From: Roseomonas sp. AR75
GTDB taxonomy: Bacteria > Pseudomonadota > Alphaproteobacteria > Acetobacterales > Acetobacteraceae
DNA: 64,000 nt
Assembly (NCBI RefSeq): GCF_005222815.1
Contig: NZ_STGB01000004.1
Location: 124,001-188,000 of the forward strand
Direction of reading: 5' to 3'
Shown: one piece after another, positions 35,098 through 45,000 of the stretch
Numbering within the stretch: the stretch's first letter is position 1
Layout: each line of letters begins with the position of its first letter
Notes under the pieces: model-generated
Told to the model about the DNA's origin: nothing
Databases searched by the model: none
What the model saw: only the letters and a program-made list of their open reading frames with translations
Translations under genes and position numbers: made by a program

Positions 35098-35820
35098 GTG
35101 TCCGTCGCAGCGAAGACCAGGGAGCCGCTCTATCCCGTTGCCTACGCGGCGACGCTGGCGGGTCTTGATCCGAAGACGGCGCATCGCTGGCTGCGGGGAT
35201 ATGACTTCGTGCACAAAGGGCAGCAGCGCCGTTCCGAGCCGGTGGTGCCCCCGCCTCACGGGCTCCCGGCGAACGACCTTCTGAGCTTCGAGGAGTTGCT
35301 GACACTCAGGATGGTGCGCGGCTTCCGTCAGCACGGACTTGGATTGCCCACCATCAAGCGCGCCGCGAAGGCAGCAGCAACCCGTTATGGGATGGCCAAC
35401 CCGTTCGTCAGCAAGGCGTTCCGCACCGATGGCCGTCAGGTCTTCGTCGAACTCGAGCAGCAAGGCGCCATTCGAGGCGATGAGAAGGTGCTGGTGCATG
35501 CCCTGACCGGGCAGCAGCAGTTCGTTCGCGTGGTTGAGCCGTCGCTATTCAAGGACGTGGTGTTCGTTGGAGATGTGCCCGGCGAGTGGTTCCCAATCGG
35601 CCAGGACCATGCCGTGGTGGTCCGGCCAGACCGCGCTCTTGGAGCGCCCCATATCACCGGCACAGGTGTGCGAACGGACGTGTTGGCGGACACGGTGCAG
35701 GCAGAAGGCGGCGACGAGGCGGCCGAGCTGGCCGCTGCCAGCTGGTATGGCCTGACGCGCGAACAGGTGCGCGATGCCATAGTGGCTGAGACTGAATGGC
35801 GATCCCGCAAAGCGGCCTGA
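35098..35820 (+). CDS. VapB45-like antitoxin (HTH plus DUF433)
   Basis: A 240-residue antitoxin-like protein. The N-terminal half has a helix-turn-helix (YAATLAGLDPKTAHRWLRGY) and the C-terminal part is DUF433-like (GVRTDVLADTVQAEGG and LAAASWYGLTREQVRDAIVAE). This is the layout of Mycobacterium tuberculosis VapB45 (Rv2018) antitoxins. Start is GTG at 35098, apparently leaderless. It overlaps the toxin gene by 25 bp. Codon usage and GC are lower than in the neighbours, which suggests horizontal transfer. Confidence 0.8.
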   Translation: MSVAAKTREPLYPVAYAATLAGLDPKTAHRWLRGYDFVHKGQQRRSEPVVPPPHGLPANDLLSFEELLTLRMVRGFRQHGLGLPTIKRAAKAAATRYGMANPFVSKAFRTDGRQVFVELEQQGAIRGDEKVLVHALTGQQQFVRVVEPSLFKDVVFVGDVPGEWFPIGQDHAVVVRPDRALGAPHITGTGVRTDVLADTVQAEGGDEAAELAAASWYGLTREQVRDAIVAETEWRSRKAA

Positions 35821-36254
35821 TTTTCGTCTTGGACGAAAACAACGCGGGGGTCTTGCCGGCGCTCCGGGCATGCCGCGCCATCGGCCATGAGCGCGTCACC
35901 GATCTGCCAGCGCAAGGCATCGCACCAGGCACCCTTGATGCTGACCTTCTCAGGCGACTTGGGGCGCGGGGACTGTTTGCCTTGGTGGCAAGAGATGGGC
36001 GAATGCTTGAACCGCTGATGCAGCGGCAAGCTTGGCGGGAGTCGGGCGTTACCGTCTTCCTGCTCGGCAAGAAGTGGGGAACCCTGAAGCTGGCGGAGCT
36101 ATCGCGCCGGTTGCTGTTCCTCTGGCCAACGCTGGTGGAATATGCCGAGCAGGGTGGACAGGGCGTCGCGTGGCGCGTCTCGCCAACGATACCTGGACCG
36201 GCGACGAATGCCTTTCGCCTCGTTACGTCGAGGGGTGATGAGGGGCTGGTGTAG
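35796..36254 (+). CDS. VapC45-like PIN-domain toxin
   Basis: A 152-residue PIN-like ribonuclease. The N terminus has GLIFVLDENN with acidic Asp-Glu, and a further acidic site is ALVARDGRML, consistent with the metal-binding site of VapC45-type PIN domains. Such toxins cleave RNA. It overlaps the antitoxin gene by 25 bp and is translated by coupling, as the gene order predicts. Base composition is lower in GC, like the antitoxin. No other gene follows on this strand before the tRNA. Confidence 0.8.
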   Translation: MAIPQSGLIFVLDENNAGVLPALRACRAIGHERVTDLPAQGIAPGTLDADLLRRLGARGLFALVARDGRMLEPLMQRQAWRESGVTVFLLGKKWGTLKLAELSRRLLFLWPTLVEYAEQGGQGVAWRVSPTIPGPATNAFRLVTSRGDEGLV

Positions 36255-36521
36255 GCGTTGCCTCGCGGCGCCGCTGGCCTCCCATGCAGCCAACCCCTGC
36301 AACCAAGGCAACGGCGGTCAGCCAGCCTTTGCCACAAGCCGGCACCGACGCGCATAGCCCCGCGGACTAGCCCTCGCGCGACGAGGCCGCCCGGGCGGCG
36401 CGGGTTGCGATCTCATGCTCCGTCGCGATGGTGGCGGTTCAGTTGCTCAGCTGCGACGGGATTGCGGCCCCCGGATAATCCCGCCTACTGCCTGGTTGCA
36501 TCGCGGATGCAGCAAAATCAA

Positions 36522-36555
36522 AACCGCCGGTCCCGATGCCTCGGAACCGGCGGTT
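36522..36555 (-). terminator. Terminator of tRNA-Ala(GGC)
   Basis: AACCGCCGGT / ACCGGCGGTT, a perfect 10-bp stem, followed on the minus strand by TTTTGATTTTGC. It lies just beyond the tRNA 3' end. The stretch 36255-36521 shows no gene or repeat that I can recognise. Confidence 0.8.
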
Positions 36556-36560
36556 CAAAC

Positions 36561-36636
<76 letters not shown>

Positions 36637-36780
36637 GCAGTGCTTGGGAGGCCGGCCGTATAGCCGCCGGCCCCTACAGGCGCAAGGGTGCCCCGAGCCC
36701 CTTCCAACCCCGCGCGCGGCCCAATAGGGTGCGGTGCAGCGAATACGCCCAGCGAACCCAACGGGGGACACAAGGCCACC

Positions 36781-37518
36781 ATGCGCAAGGTCCACAAGGA
36801 CGCCAGCGACGCCCTCGCCGGGCTGCTCAGGGACGGCATGACCATCATGTCCGGCGGCTTCGGCCTGTGCGGCGTCCCCAGCCTGCTGATCGACGCCATC
36901 CGCGACAGCGGCGTGAAGGACCTGACCGTCATCTCCAACAATGCCGGGATCGACGGCGTCGGCCTCGGCATCCTGCTGGAGACGCGGCAGATCCGGAAGA
37001 TGATCAGCAGCTATGTCGGCGAGAACGCGACCTTCGCCAAGCAATACCTGGCCGGCGAGCTGGAGATCGAGTTCAACCCGCAGGGCACGCTGGCCGAGCG
37101 CATCCGCTCCGGCGGCGCCGGCATTCCCGCCTTCTACACCAAGACCGGCGTCGGCACGCAGATCGCGGAGGGCAAGCCCACCGCGGAGTTCGACGGCGAG
37201 ACCTATGTGATGGAGCGCACGCTCTTCGCCGACCTCGCCATCATCCACGCCTGGATGGGCGACCACGAAGGCAATCTGCGCTACCGGAAGACGGCGCGGA
37301 ACTTCAACCCGATGATGGCGACCGCCGCCCGCATGACGGTGGCGCAGGTGGAGCACCTGGTGCGGCCCGGCGAGATCGACGCGGACGACATCCATACGCC
37401 CGGTGTCTTCGTGAAGCGCCTGGTGCTCTGTCCGGCCGACTACGAGAAGCGCATCGAAAGCCGCACTGTCCGCAAGCACCCCGCGGCGGCTGCCGGCCCC
37501 TCCCACCTGCCGCGCTGA
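36781..37518 (+). CDS. scoA: 3-oxoacid CoA-transferase subunit A
   Basis: A 245-residue alpha subunit of a class I CoA-transferase (succinyl-CoA:3-ketoacid type). TIMSGGFGLCGVPSLLIDAI and LTVISNNAGIDGVGLG are typical, and GAGIPAFYTKTGVGT follows. It transfers CoA between succinate and acetoacetate with ScoB. Enzymes of this group allow use of ketone bodies. The acceptor specificity cannot be read. The 153-bp gap to the B subunit is larger than usual for such pairs and holds the structured leader element. Confidence 0.9.
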   Translation: MRKVHKDASDALAGLLRDGMTIMSGGFGLCGVPSLLIDAIRDSGVKDLTVISNNAGIDGVGLGILLETRQIRKMISSYVGENATFAKQYLAGELEIEFNPQGTLAERIRSGGAGIPAFYTKTGVGTQIAEGKPTAEFDGETYVMERTLFADLAIIHAWMGDHEGNLRYRKTARNFNPMMATAARMTVAQVEHLVRPGEIDADDIHTPGVFVKRLVLCPADYEKRIESRTVRKHPAAAAGPSHLPR

Positions 37519-37539
37519 TGATGCCCTCAAACGCCGGGC

Positions 37540-37643
37540 GCGGCCTCCGGCCGCTTGGCTTCGCGCAGGCCGCTGTTGCACCGCTGCCTGCGTCCTGTCT
37601 GTGCGCGGGCCGCATTCGCGGCCTCGGCGCGCTGCTGCGCGCC
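37540..37643 (+). other. Structured leader element, copy B
   Basis: Hairpin 1 GCGGCC-TCC-GGCCGC (37540-37554), CTGTTGCAC box (37573-37581), hairpin 2 GGCCGC-ATTC-GCGGCC (37608-37623, same as copy A) and hairpin 3 GGCGCGC-TGCT-GCGCGCC (37626-37643, different stem bases from copy A but still perfect). It ends 28 nt before the scoB ATG, almost the same distance as in copy A. Confidence 0.65.
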
Positions 37644-37671
37644 GCCATGTCTTTCTCTCGGAGGTAGCTCC

Positions 37672-38322
<651 letters not shown>

Positions 38323-38331
38323 ACGTGCAGG

Positions 38332-38350
38332 GGCGGGGCGCTGCCCCGCC
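38332..38350. terminator. Hairpin between scoB and uppP
   Basis: GGCGGGGC-GCT-GCCCCGCC, 8-bp stem, between the converging genes. Confidence 0.6.
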
Positions 38351-38353
38351 TGC

Positions 38354-39157
38354 TCACCGCGCCAGCAGCACCGCCAGCATCACAACGCCCAGCACGATCC
38401 GGTAATAGCCGAAGGGCGTGAAGCCGATGCGCGCGATGACGCTCATCAGCCAGCGCACCACAAGCAGCGCCACCACGAAGGACACCGCGAAGCCCACCCC
38501 GATCTGGCCGAGGCCCGACAGGTCCAGCTCGTTGCGCGCCTTGAACAGCGAATAGGCCGTGGCCGCCAGCATCGTCGGGATCGCCAGCACGAAGGAGAAC
38601 TCGGCCGCCGTGCGCCGGTCCACGCCGACCAGCAGCGCGGTGATGATGGTGGCGCCGGAACGCGAGGTGCCGGGGATCATCGCCAGCGCCTGGCCGAAGC
38701 CGATCAGCAGCGCGGCCAGCGGCCCGATTTCCGGCACCGCGCGGATCGTCGGGTTCGGGCGCCAGCGCTCGATCGCGATGATGGCGATGCCGCCCAGGAT
38801 GAGCGCGGCGCAGACCACATAGGGGTCGAACAGCAGCCGCGTGATGGTGCCGTGAAGCGTCGCGCCGATCACCGCCGCCGGCAGGAAGGCGAGCAGCAAG
38901 TTGGTCACGTAGAAGCGCTGCGGCCCTGGCCGCCAGAAGTTCAGCAGCAGGTCCACCAGGGTGCGCCAGAACAGCACCACGACGGCAAGGATGGCGCCGA
39001 GCTGGATCGAGATCTCGAACACCTTGCCGGGCGGTCCCTCGAAGCCGATCAGCTCGCCGAGCAGGATAAGGTGGCCGGTCGAGGAGATCGGCAGGAACTC
39101 GGTCAGTCCCTCCACCACGCCCATGATGAAGGCGGAAAGGATCGCGCTGGCGTCCAT
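38354..39157 (-). CDS. uppP: Undecaprenyl-diphosphatase
   Basis: A 267-residue integral membrane enzyme (BacA/UppP) with about seven to eight helices. The catalytic motifs are MGVVEGLTEFLPISSTGHL near residue 11, with the conserved Glu and Ser, and MIPGTSRSGATI near residue 175 with the PGxSRSG motif. It removes one phosphate from undecaprenyl diphosphate to recycle the lipid carrier in cell wall synthesis. ATG at 39157 gives the usual length. Confidence 0.95.
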   Translation of the reverse strand: MDASAILSAFIMGVVEGLTEFLPISSTGHLILLGELIGFEGPPGKVFEISIQLGAILAVVVLFWRTLVDLLLNFWRPGPQRFYVTNLLLAFLPAAVIGATLHGTITRLLFDPYVVCAALILGGIAIIAIERWRPNPTIRAVPEIGPLAALLIGFGQALAMIPGTSRSGATIITALLVGVDRRTAAEFSFVLAIPTMLAATAYSLFKARNELDLSGLGQIGVGFAVSFVVALLVVRWLMSVIARIGFTPFGYYRIVLGVVMLAVLLAR

Positions 39158-39240
39158 CGTGGGGAAGGGCTCCGGAACTGCGAGGTGTAAGCCACGGATG
39201 CCGCCGCGGGCCAAGTCCGCGGAACATGAAGAAACGCAAA

Positions 39241-39268
39241 GCCCCGCCGCGCGCGAGCGCGGCGGGGC
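39241..39268 (-). terminator. Terminator after the TRAP binding protein gene
   Basis: GCCCCGCCGCGC-GCGA-GCGCGGCGGGGC, a 12-bp stem, followed on the minus strand by TTTGCGTTTC. Confidence 0.75.
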
Positions 39269-39283
39269 CTTGCCCGGGCTGCC

Positions 39284-40369
39284 TCAGCGCACCGTCTGGG
39301 CGGCGCTGAAGGCGAAGTTGTCGAAGCTGTTCTCCGCGATGCGGAACCACTGGAACTGCTCGGTGCGGAAGCGGTTGTAGCTTTCCAGCATCTTCGCGAA
39401 GCGCGCGTTCTGCCCGGCGATCTCCGCGTTCTGCTCCTCATTCGCCTTCCAGGCCGCTTCCATGATCGGGCGCGGCCAGAAGCGGAGCTGGGCGCCGGCC
39501 GCGACCAGCCGGCGCAGTGCTGGCGGGTTGGCGGCGTCGTAGCGGGCGACCATGTCTGAATCGGCTTCCGCGCAGGCGACTTCCAGCGCGTGCTTGTAGA
39601 GGTCCGGCAGCGCCGCCCAGGCGCGCTGGTTGGACATGAAGTGCAGCCGCGCGCCCGGCTCCCAGAAGCCCGGCGCGTAGTAGAAGCGGGCGACGCGCAC
39701 GAAATTGCCGCGCTCGTCGTCATGCGGGCCGACGAACTCCACCGCGTCGATCACGCCGCGCTCCAGCGAGGGATAGATGTCCGCCGGCGGGATCAGCGTG
39801 GCCTGCACGCCGAGCCGCGTGAACATCCTGCCCGCCAGCCCGGCGATGCGGAACTTCAGGCCGCGCAGCTGCTCGAGGGAGGTGACCTCGTTGCGGAACC
39901 AGCCGCCCATCTGCGCGCCGGTGTCTCCGGCGGGGATGCCGGCGATGCCGTACTCGGCCAGCAGCTCGCTGGCGAGTTGGTTGCCGCCGCCCTGGCGGAA
40001 CCAGGCGGTGAGCTGGCGGGTGTTCAGGCCGAAGGGCATCGCGGTGAGGAATGCGAAGCCCGGCTCCTTACCGATGTAGTAGTAGGCCGCGGTGTGGGCG
40101 CTCTCGATCGAGCCCTGCTGCAGCGCGTCGATGATCTGGGCCGGGCCCACCACCTCGCCTGCCGGGAAGACCTGGATGCGGAACTTGCCCTCGGTGAGCT
40201 GGCCGACGCGGGCGGCGATGCGATCCGCCGTGCCGAACAGGATGTCAAAGACGCGCGGGAAGGCGGACTGGCAGCGCCAGCGCACCTCGGGCAGCGACTG
40301 GGCGAGGGCGGGCGTCGCGAGCGCCACGGGCGCGGTCGCGGCGGCGCCCATCAGGGCACGGCGGTTCAT
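39284..40369 (-). CDS. TRAP transporter substrate-binding protein (DctP/TakP-like)
   Basis: A 361-residue periplasmic binding protein. The signal peptide ends at ALATPALAQ, possibly a Tat-like start (MNRRALMGAAATAP). FPAGEVVGPAQIIDALQQG near residue 68, LKFRIAGLAGRMF and ALERGV-type SLERGVIDAVEFVGP are hallmarks of the family; Arg in FRIAGLAGR would bind the substrate carboxylate. It resembles the TakP branch for 2-oxo acids. No permease subunits DctQ/M are nearby, so it is an orphan. Confidence 0.88.
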   Translation of the reverse strand: MNRRALMGAAATAPVALATPALAQSLPEVRWRCQSAFPRVFDILFGTADRIAARVGQLTEGKFRIQVFPAGEVVGPAQIIDALQQGSIESAHTAAYYYIGKEPGFAFLTAMPFGLNTRQLTAWFRQGGGNQLASELLAEYGIAGIPAGDTGAQMGGWFRNEVTSLEQLRGLKFRIAGLAGRMFTRLGVQATLIPPADIYPSLERGVIDAVEFVGPHDDERGNFVRVARFYYAPGFWEPGARLHFMSNQRAWAALPDLYKHALEVACAEADSDMVARYDAANPPALRRLVAAGAQLRFWPRPIMEAAWKANEEQNAEIAGQNARFAKMLESYNRFRTEQFQWFRIAENSFDNFAFSAAQTVR

Positions 40370-40475
40370 GGCGATTTTCCTCCCCGAACGGGTGTCGCGG
40401 GCCCCTGCCCGCGGGTGCCCGAGGCTTAATGCATCTGCAGGGCACCGGAAATAGCCCTCGTTGCGCCCCCGGGTG

Positions 40476-40895
40476 CTACAGCACGAAGCCCGCCAGCACC
40501 GAGGCGGCGGCCCCCATCTGCAGCAGGTTGGCCCAGACCGAGAGGCGGTGGGCGCGGTCGAAGCCGCGCTGCGCCGCGGCGTCTCCGGCCCGGGCGGCGT
40601 CCGACAACGCGTTTATGCGTGGCATCAGCACCATCCGCAGCCACAGCGCGAGGCCCGCGGTGACCGCCATCACCCCCGCATCCGGCTTGGAGAGCGGGAA
40701 CAGTGCCACCGCCGCCGCCGCGGCGCAGCCGAAGATCCACACGTAGTAGCCGGGGAAGACCGCGCGGACGAGGTTGCCGGCCGGCTCGGCCGGGAGCGTC
40801 CGGAACACCGCCGGCGCCACCAGCACGGCGAAGAACAGCATGCCGCCCAGCAGCAGGGCGACGGCAAACAGGGCGATCACGGCAAGGACGATCAC
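40476..40895 (-). CDS. DUF4149 membrane protein
   Basis: A 139-residue protein with about four membrane helices (AVIALFAVALLLGGMLFFAV, WIFGCAAAAAVALFP, AVTAGLALWLRMVLM, NLLQMGAAASVLAGFVL). RAVFPGYYVW and ALSDAARAGD plus AHRLSVWANLLQ match the DUF4149/TMEM205-like pattern. Start is GTG. Function unknown. Confidence 0.8.
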   Translation of the reverse strand: MIVLAVIALFAVALLLGGMLFFAVLVAPAVFRTLPAEPAGNLVRAVFPGYYVWIFGCAAAAAVALFPLSKPDAGVMAVTAGLALWLRMVLMPRINALSDAARAGDAAAQRGFDRAHRLSVWANLLQMGAAASVLAGFVL

Positions 40896-40958
40896 GGGAC
40901 GCTCCGATGGGCTCGCCCCAGCTTCGCGCGTCCCTGCTGGCTTGCAAACACGCGGTGG

Positions 40959-41294
40959 TCAACGCTGGGCGCGGACCGTCGCCGGGGCCTCCGTGGCGCC
41001 CAGGCCGCGATCCGGCGGGTTCGGCGGGTCGGGATAGCCCAGCAGCATCACCGCCACCGCCGTCTGCACCCCGCCCAGCGTCAGGCCAAGGAAGAACCAC
41101 AGCAGCAGCATCGGGCCGGGATGGCCCGGGGCGCCGCGCAATATCGTGCCGACGCCGCCGGGATCGGCCCAGACCAGCGCCGCGGTCAACAGCGTCGCCA
41201 GCCCGAAGCCCACCGCCGCGTGGACCATGAAGAAGCGCACCGCCACCGGCATGCGCCGCCATGCGGTGCGGAGGCGCCGCTGCGACGATTGCAT
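40959..41294 (-). CDS. Small hypothetical membrane protein
   Basis: A 111-residue protein I do not recognise, with two membrane helices (VRFFMVHAAVGFGLATLLTA and MLLLWFFLGLTLGGVQTAVA) and a hydrophilic C-terminal tail. ATG at 41294 is preceded by AGGGGGACGAG. It lies upstream of the DUF4149 gene on the same strand with a 63-bp gap, so co-transcription is possible. No functional clue is visible. Confidence 0.6.
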   Translation of the reverse strand: MQSSQRRLRTAWRRMPVAVRFFMVHAAVGFGLATLLTAALVWADPGGVGTILRGAPGHPGPMLLLWFFLGLTLGGVQTAVAVMLLGYPDPPNPPDRGLGATEAPATVRAQR

Positions 41295-41495
41295 GGTCTC
41301 GTCCCCCTGGCCTTTCGCCCTGAAGGCTAGACGTCCGATCCTCACCTGGCTTTGACACGCGTCAAGCTTGATCTGGTGCGACCTTGACGCGACAGGGTGC
41401 GATCTTCCGCCTGGCTCGTGCCGGAGAACGGAACCCTGCGGCGCCAGACGCGATCTCTAGCCGTGGTTGAGCGAAAGAGGGTGCAGCGCGTTCCG

Positions 41496-41900
41496 ATGGC
41501 CAGGACCGTACTGATCGTGGAAGACGAGATCCTCGTGGCGGCAAGCCTCGAGGCGACCGTCGAGGACCTTGGCTACGAGCCGGTCGGCATTGCACCGGAC
41601 GCCGCGACGGCGCTCGAACTGGCGGCGCAGCGGCCTGACATCGCGCTGGTGGACCTCAATCTGCGGGACGGCGAGACGGGCGCGTCCGTGGGTGCGCGCC
41701 TGGCCGCGGAATACGGCGTGGCGGTGCTGTTCATCACGGCCAATCCGCGGCGGCTCGGCGGCGGCGTCCCCGGCACGCTGGGCGTGCTCGGCAAGCCCAG
41801 CGACGAGGAGACGGTGGCCGCGGCGCTGCACTACGTCGCCGGCTGCAAGGCAGGGCTGGCGCCGCCCCCTCCGCCGGCGATCCGGCCCTTCGCGCCCTAG
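41496..41900 (+). CDS. Orphan response regulator receiver protein
   Basis: A 134-residue stand-alone receiver domain. VLIVEDEILVA holds the acidic pair, phospho-acceptor Asp53 is in LVDLNLRDGETG, Thr/Ser in FITAN and Lys100 in LGKPS. No output domain follows; the C terminus is a short Pro-rich tail. It is the type used with HWE/HisKA_2 histidine kinases in alphaproteobacteria, but no kinase is nearby. ATG at 41496 fits. Confidence 0.85.
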   Translation: MARTVLIVEDEILVAASLEATVEDLGYEPVGIAPDAATALELAAQRPDIALVDLNLRDGETGASVGARLAAEYGVAVLFITANPRRLGGGVPGTLGVLGKPSDEETVAAALHYVAGCKAGLAPPPPPAIRPFAP

Positions 41901-42244
41901 GTGCTTGGTTCCGGCATTTGACGGTGCGGGTCTTGCGTGGAGTCGTCGGGGTCATCAGCGGACGCCGCCCGTGCGCGTTCGATCTCGGCTTCCAGCCCGT
42001 CGTTGGCCCGCCGGCACAGTGCGTCTTCGCTGAGATCAGGCTGACGTCGCGCCATCGCCCAAAGCCGAGAGAGTTTTGTCGCCAGCCGCGCCGCGATCAC
42101 GCGGGCCGCACGCGGGTCGGCCGTGCCGACAGCCCGGACCATCTCGTCGCGCCCGAAGCACCGTCTCAGATCGGCGGGGATGCGGAAGCGGAGGCAAAAG
42201 CGACGATCGCGAGAGATGAGGTAGGAAGCCGACAACCGGCCCAT
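41897..42244 (-). pseudogene. Truncated tyrosine-recombinase integrase, N-terminal remnant
   Basis: A 115-residue remnant. [24 protein letters not shown] with VGTADPRAARVIAARL is the N-terminal domain (DUF6538-type) of phage-like integrases. The core-binding and catalytic domains are missing: the frame ends next to the response-regulator gene. It starts 65 bp from the 3' end of tRNA-Ala(CGC), and its reading direction is away from it, as in integrated elements that use tRNA 3' ends as attachment sites. So it is a fossil of a lost island. Confidence 0.75.
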
Positions 42245-42308
42245 GTGGTGCACCGTGTGTTACGGCGACCGCCATGGCTTACCCTGAGTCCTTGATTTCG
42301 AAGGTTGG

Positions 42309-42384
<76 letters not shown>

Positions 42385-42591
42385 GTCTAGCCCCTTGGGA
42401 AAATTACGCGGGGCAGGTGAGGGCGCGGGTTATCGTCGGGTCGCCGGGGCAAGTCAAGGCGCCCGGCCGCGCCTTGTTCCGGCGCGGTCCGGCCACTAGG
42501 TTCCGGACAACACGCTGAACCTCGCCGCACCGCCCGGATCGCCCGGCGACCGGCGCGCAACCGCCGCGAAAGGCCGCCAGGAACCCGCCCG

Positions 42592-42903
42592 ATGCTGCTC
42601 GATGCCGTGTTCTTCCTCGTGCAGGCGGGGCTCGACCTGTACTGGTGGGCGGTGCTGCTCGCCGCCATCGTCCAGACGCTGATGGCCTTCAACGTGCTGG
42701 ACGGGCGGAACCGGATCGTCTGGACCATCGCCGACTTCCTCTACCGCGTGACGGAGCCCGCCCTGCGGCCGATCCGCGAACGCCTGCCCAACCTGGGTGG
42801 CGTGGACCTCTCGCCGCTGGTCCTGCTGCTGGTGATTACGGCCGTGTCGATCGGCGTCGCCGCCATCCGTGGCTACATGCTGCGCGCCGGGATCTATTTC
42901 TGA
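42592..42903 (+). CDS. YggT-family membrane protein
   Basis: A 103-residue membrane protein with two helices ([17 protein letters not shown] and [19 protein letters not shown]). [28 protein letters not shown] is the YggT signature. Homologues are linked to osmotic tolerance, cell division or plastid CCB3-type assembly. It heads a tight unit with DUF167 and folD. Confidence 0.88.
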   Translation: MLLDAVFFLVQAGLDLYWWAVLLAAIVQTLMAFNVLDGRNRIVWTIADFLYRVTEPALRPIRERLPNLGGVDLSPLVLLLVITAVSIGVAAIRGYMLRAGIYF

Positions 42904-42914
42904 GCGTCTTCCGC

Positions 42915-43199
42915 GCGTTGCCGGATGGGCTGGAGCTGCGCGTGAAGGCGCAGCCGAAATCGCGCCGCCCCGGCCTCGGCGGCTTGTCGGCGGATGGCGC
43001 CGCGCTGCGCGTGGCGGTGACGGAAGCGCCCGAGGACGGTCGCGCCAACCGCGCCATCTGCATCGCGGTCGCGGCAGCACTCCATGTCCCGCCCTCCGCC
43101 ATCACCTTGACCCAGGGTGCGACCGGGCGTCTCAAGACGCTGCGCATCGCCGGCGATCCCGACCGGCTGACGGAAACGCTGAACCGGCTGCTCGCATGA
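42915..43199 (+). CDS. DUF167 (YggU-like) protein
   Basis: A 94-residue protein. [37 protein letters not shown] and [17 protein letters not shown] are the DUF167 pattern. yggT followed by yggU-like is the classical order. The start is uncertain: TTG at 42915 is the nearest usual start codon; a CTG at 42900 overlapping the yggT stop would be the alternative. It overlaps folD by 4 bp. Confidence 0.82.
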   Translation, partial: ALPDGLELRVKAQPKSRRPGLGGLSADGAALRVAVTEAPEDGRANRAICIAVAAALHVPPSAITLTQGATGRLKTLRIAGDPDRLTETLNRLLA

Positions 43200-44041
43200 C
43201 CGCTCGCCTGATCGACGGCAAGGCCGTCGCCGCCGACCTCCGCCGCGCCATCGCCGCGCGCGTGGCCACGCTGGGCTATCGGCCCGGCCTGCGCGTGGTG
43301 CGCGTGGGCGAGGACCCGGCCTCCGGCGTCTATGTCCGCAACAAGGACAAGGCGGCGCAGGAGGTCGGCTTCGACAGCGCGACGCTCCACCTGCCGGAGG
43401 CGACGACCGAGGCCGAGCTGCTGGCCGTGGTCGGGCGGCTGAACGATGACCCGGCGGTGGACGGCATCCTGGTGCAGCTGCCCCTGCCCAGACACATCAG
43501 GGCGGAGGCGGTGATCTCCGCCGTCGCGCCGCAAAAAGACGTGGACGGCTTCCATCCGCTGAATGCGGGCCGGCTGGCCTCGGGCGAGCCCGGGCTGGTG
43601 CCCTGCACCCCGAAGGGCGTGATGCATCTGCTGCGGGCGGCGGGCTGCTCGCTGCCCGGCGCCCGGGCGCTGGTGGTGGGGCGCAGCACCATCGTCGGGC
43701 GGCCGATGGCGCAGCTGCTGCTGGCGGCGGACTGCACCGTGACCATCGCCCATTCGCGCACGCGCGACCTGGCGGCGGAATGCCGGCGGGCGGAGATCCT
43801 GGTCGCCGCGGTGGGCCGGCCGGAGATGGTGCGCGGCGACTGGGTGGCCGAGGGCGCCACCGTCATCGATGTCGGCATCAACCGTTTGCCGACGGGAAAG
43901 CTGGTTGGCGATGTCGAGTTCGAGGCCGCGTCCCGTCGCGCCGAAGCCATCACGCCCGTGCCGGGCGGCGTCGGCCCCATGACCATCGCCTGCCTGCTCG
44001 AGAACACCTTGGACGCCGCTGTCGCGCGTCGCGGCGCGTAA
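43196..44041 (+). CDS. folD: Bifunctional methylenetetrahydrofolate dehydrogenase/cyclohydrolase
   Basis: A 281-residue cytosolic enzyme of one-carbon metabolism that interconverts 5,10-methylene- and 10-formyl-tetrahydrofolate with NADP. Tyr46 and Lys50 in [11 protein letters not shown] are catalytic, [21 protein letters not shown] and [13 protein letters not shown] bind folate and NADP, and [14 protein letters not shown] closes the domain. Translationally coupled to the DUF167 gene. Confidence 0.96.
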   Translation: MTARLIDGKAVAADLRRAIAARVATLGYRPGLRVVRVGEDPASGVYVRNKDKAAQEVGFDSATLHLPEATTEAELLAVVGRLNDDPAVDGILVQLPLPRHIRAEAVISAVAPQKDVDGFHPLNAGRLASGEPGLVPCTPKGVMHLLRAAGCSLPGARALVVGRSTIVGRPMAQLLLAADCTVTIAHSRTRDLAAECRRAEILVAAVGRPEMVRGDWVAEGATVIDVGINRLPTGKLVGDVEFEAASRRAEAITPVPGGVGPMTIACLLENTLDAAVARRGA

Positions 44042-44051
44042 AGCGCCGGCC

Positions 44052-44927
44052 ATGGGCCAGGGCGGGCTGCTGATCGGCGGCGCCTTCGTCGCCATCTGGG
44101 CCTCGGCCTTCACCGTGGCGGGCGTGGTGGTGCGGGAATGGCCGCCGCTGTGGTCGCTGGCGATCCGCTTCGGGCTGACCGCGCCGATCCTGCTGGCCGT
44201 CGCGCTCGCCTTTCGCGCGCGGCTGCCGGGGCGAGAGGACCTGCTGCGCGTCGCGCTGCTCGGCCTGTTCGGCATGGGCGGCTACCTGGCGCTGGCCTGG
44301 CTGGCGATGGCGCGCATCCCGACGGGGCTGGTCGCGCTGATCTGCGCGGCGACGCCGATGCTGGTGGCGGCGGGCGAGAGCATCTTCCTGCGGCGGCCGC
44401 TGCCGCGGATGGCCTGGGTGGGGCTGGCGATCGGCTGGTCGGGCGTCGCGCTGCTCGGCTTCCTGCGTGCGGTGGACGGGCTCGCGGCGGCGGAGGCCTC
44501 GGGCTTCGTCTTCGCGGTGGGCGCCGCCACGGCGCAGGCGATCGGGCTGTTGATCTACGCGCCGGCCAAGGGGCGCGTGGACATGTGGGTGGCGAGCCTC
44601 GGGCAGACCACCGTCTCAGCGGTGCTGTGCCTCGTGCTCGCGCTGCTGCTGGAAGGCGCGGCCCCGCGCAGCGTCCACTGGTTCACGCTTGGTGGGTTGT
44701 TCTGGTCCATGATCGTCGTCGGAATCGGCGGCTATGCGCTGTATTTCGTAATGCTGAAGCGCGTGCCGGCCTCCACAGCCTCCGCGCTGCAATTGCTGGC
44801 GCCGCCACTGGCCGCGGTGTTCGGCTGGGCGCTGCTGGGCGAGCGGCTCTACATCAGCGACATCGTGGGTGGGGTGCTCACGCTGTCGGGCTTGGCGCTG
44901 CTGGTGCGGGCGCGGGCGCGGGGGTGA
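44052..44927 (+). CDS. EamA/DMT-family transporter
   Basis: A 291-residue permease with ten predicted membrane helices in two EamA repeats. The C-terminal repeat shows PLAAVFGWALLGERLYISDIVGG, with the conserved Gly-Glu-Arg near the last helices. DMT exporters move metabolites or drugs; the substrate is not readable. It follows folD by 10 bp, possibly co-transcribed. Confidence 0.85.
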   Translation: MGQGGLLIGGAFVAIWASAFTVAGVVVREWPPLWSLAIRFGLTAPILLAVALAFRARLPGREDLLRVALLGLFGMGGYLALAWLAMARIPTGLVALICAATPMLVAAGESIFLRRPLPRMAWVGLAIGWSGVALLGFLRAVDGLAAAEASGFVFAVGAATAQAIGLLIYAPAKGRVDMWVASLGQTTVSAVLCLVLALLLEGAAPRSVHWFTLGGLFWSMIVVGIGGYALYFVMLKRVPASTASALQLLAPPLAAVFGWALLGERLYISDIVGGVLTLSGLALLVRARARG

Positions 44928-45000
44928 CGGATTGGTGCGGCCAGGCGGGCTGGAATTGGCTCTCGCGCCGGACCAATCGGCGGCGCAGGGAGTGACGGCC

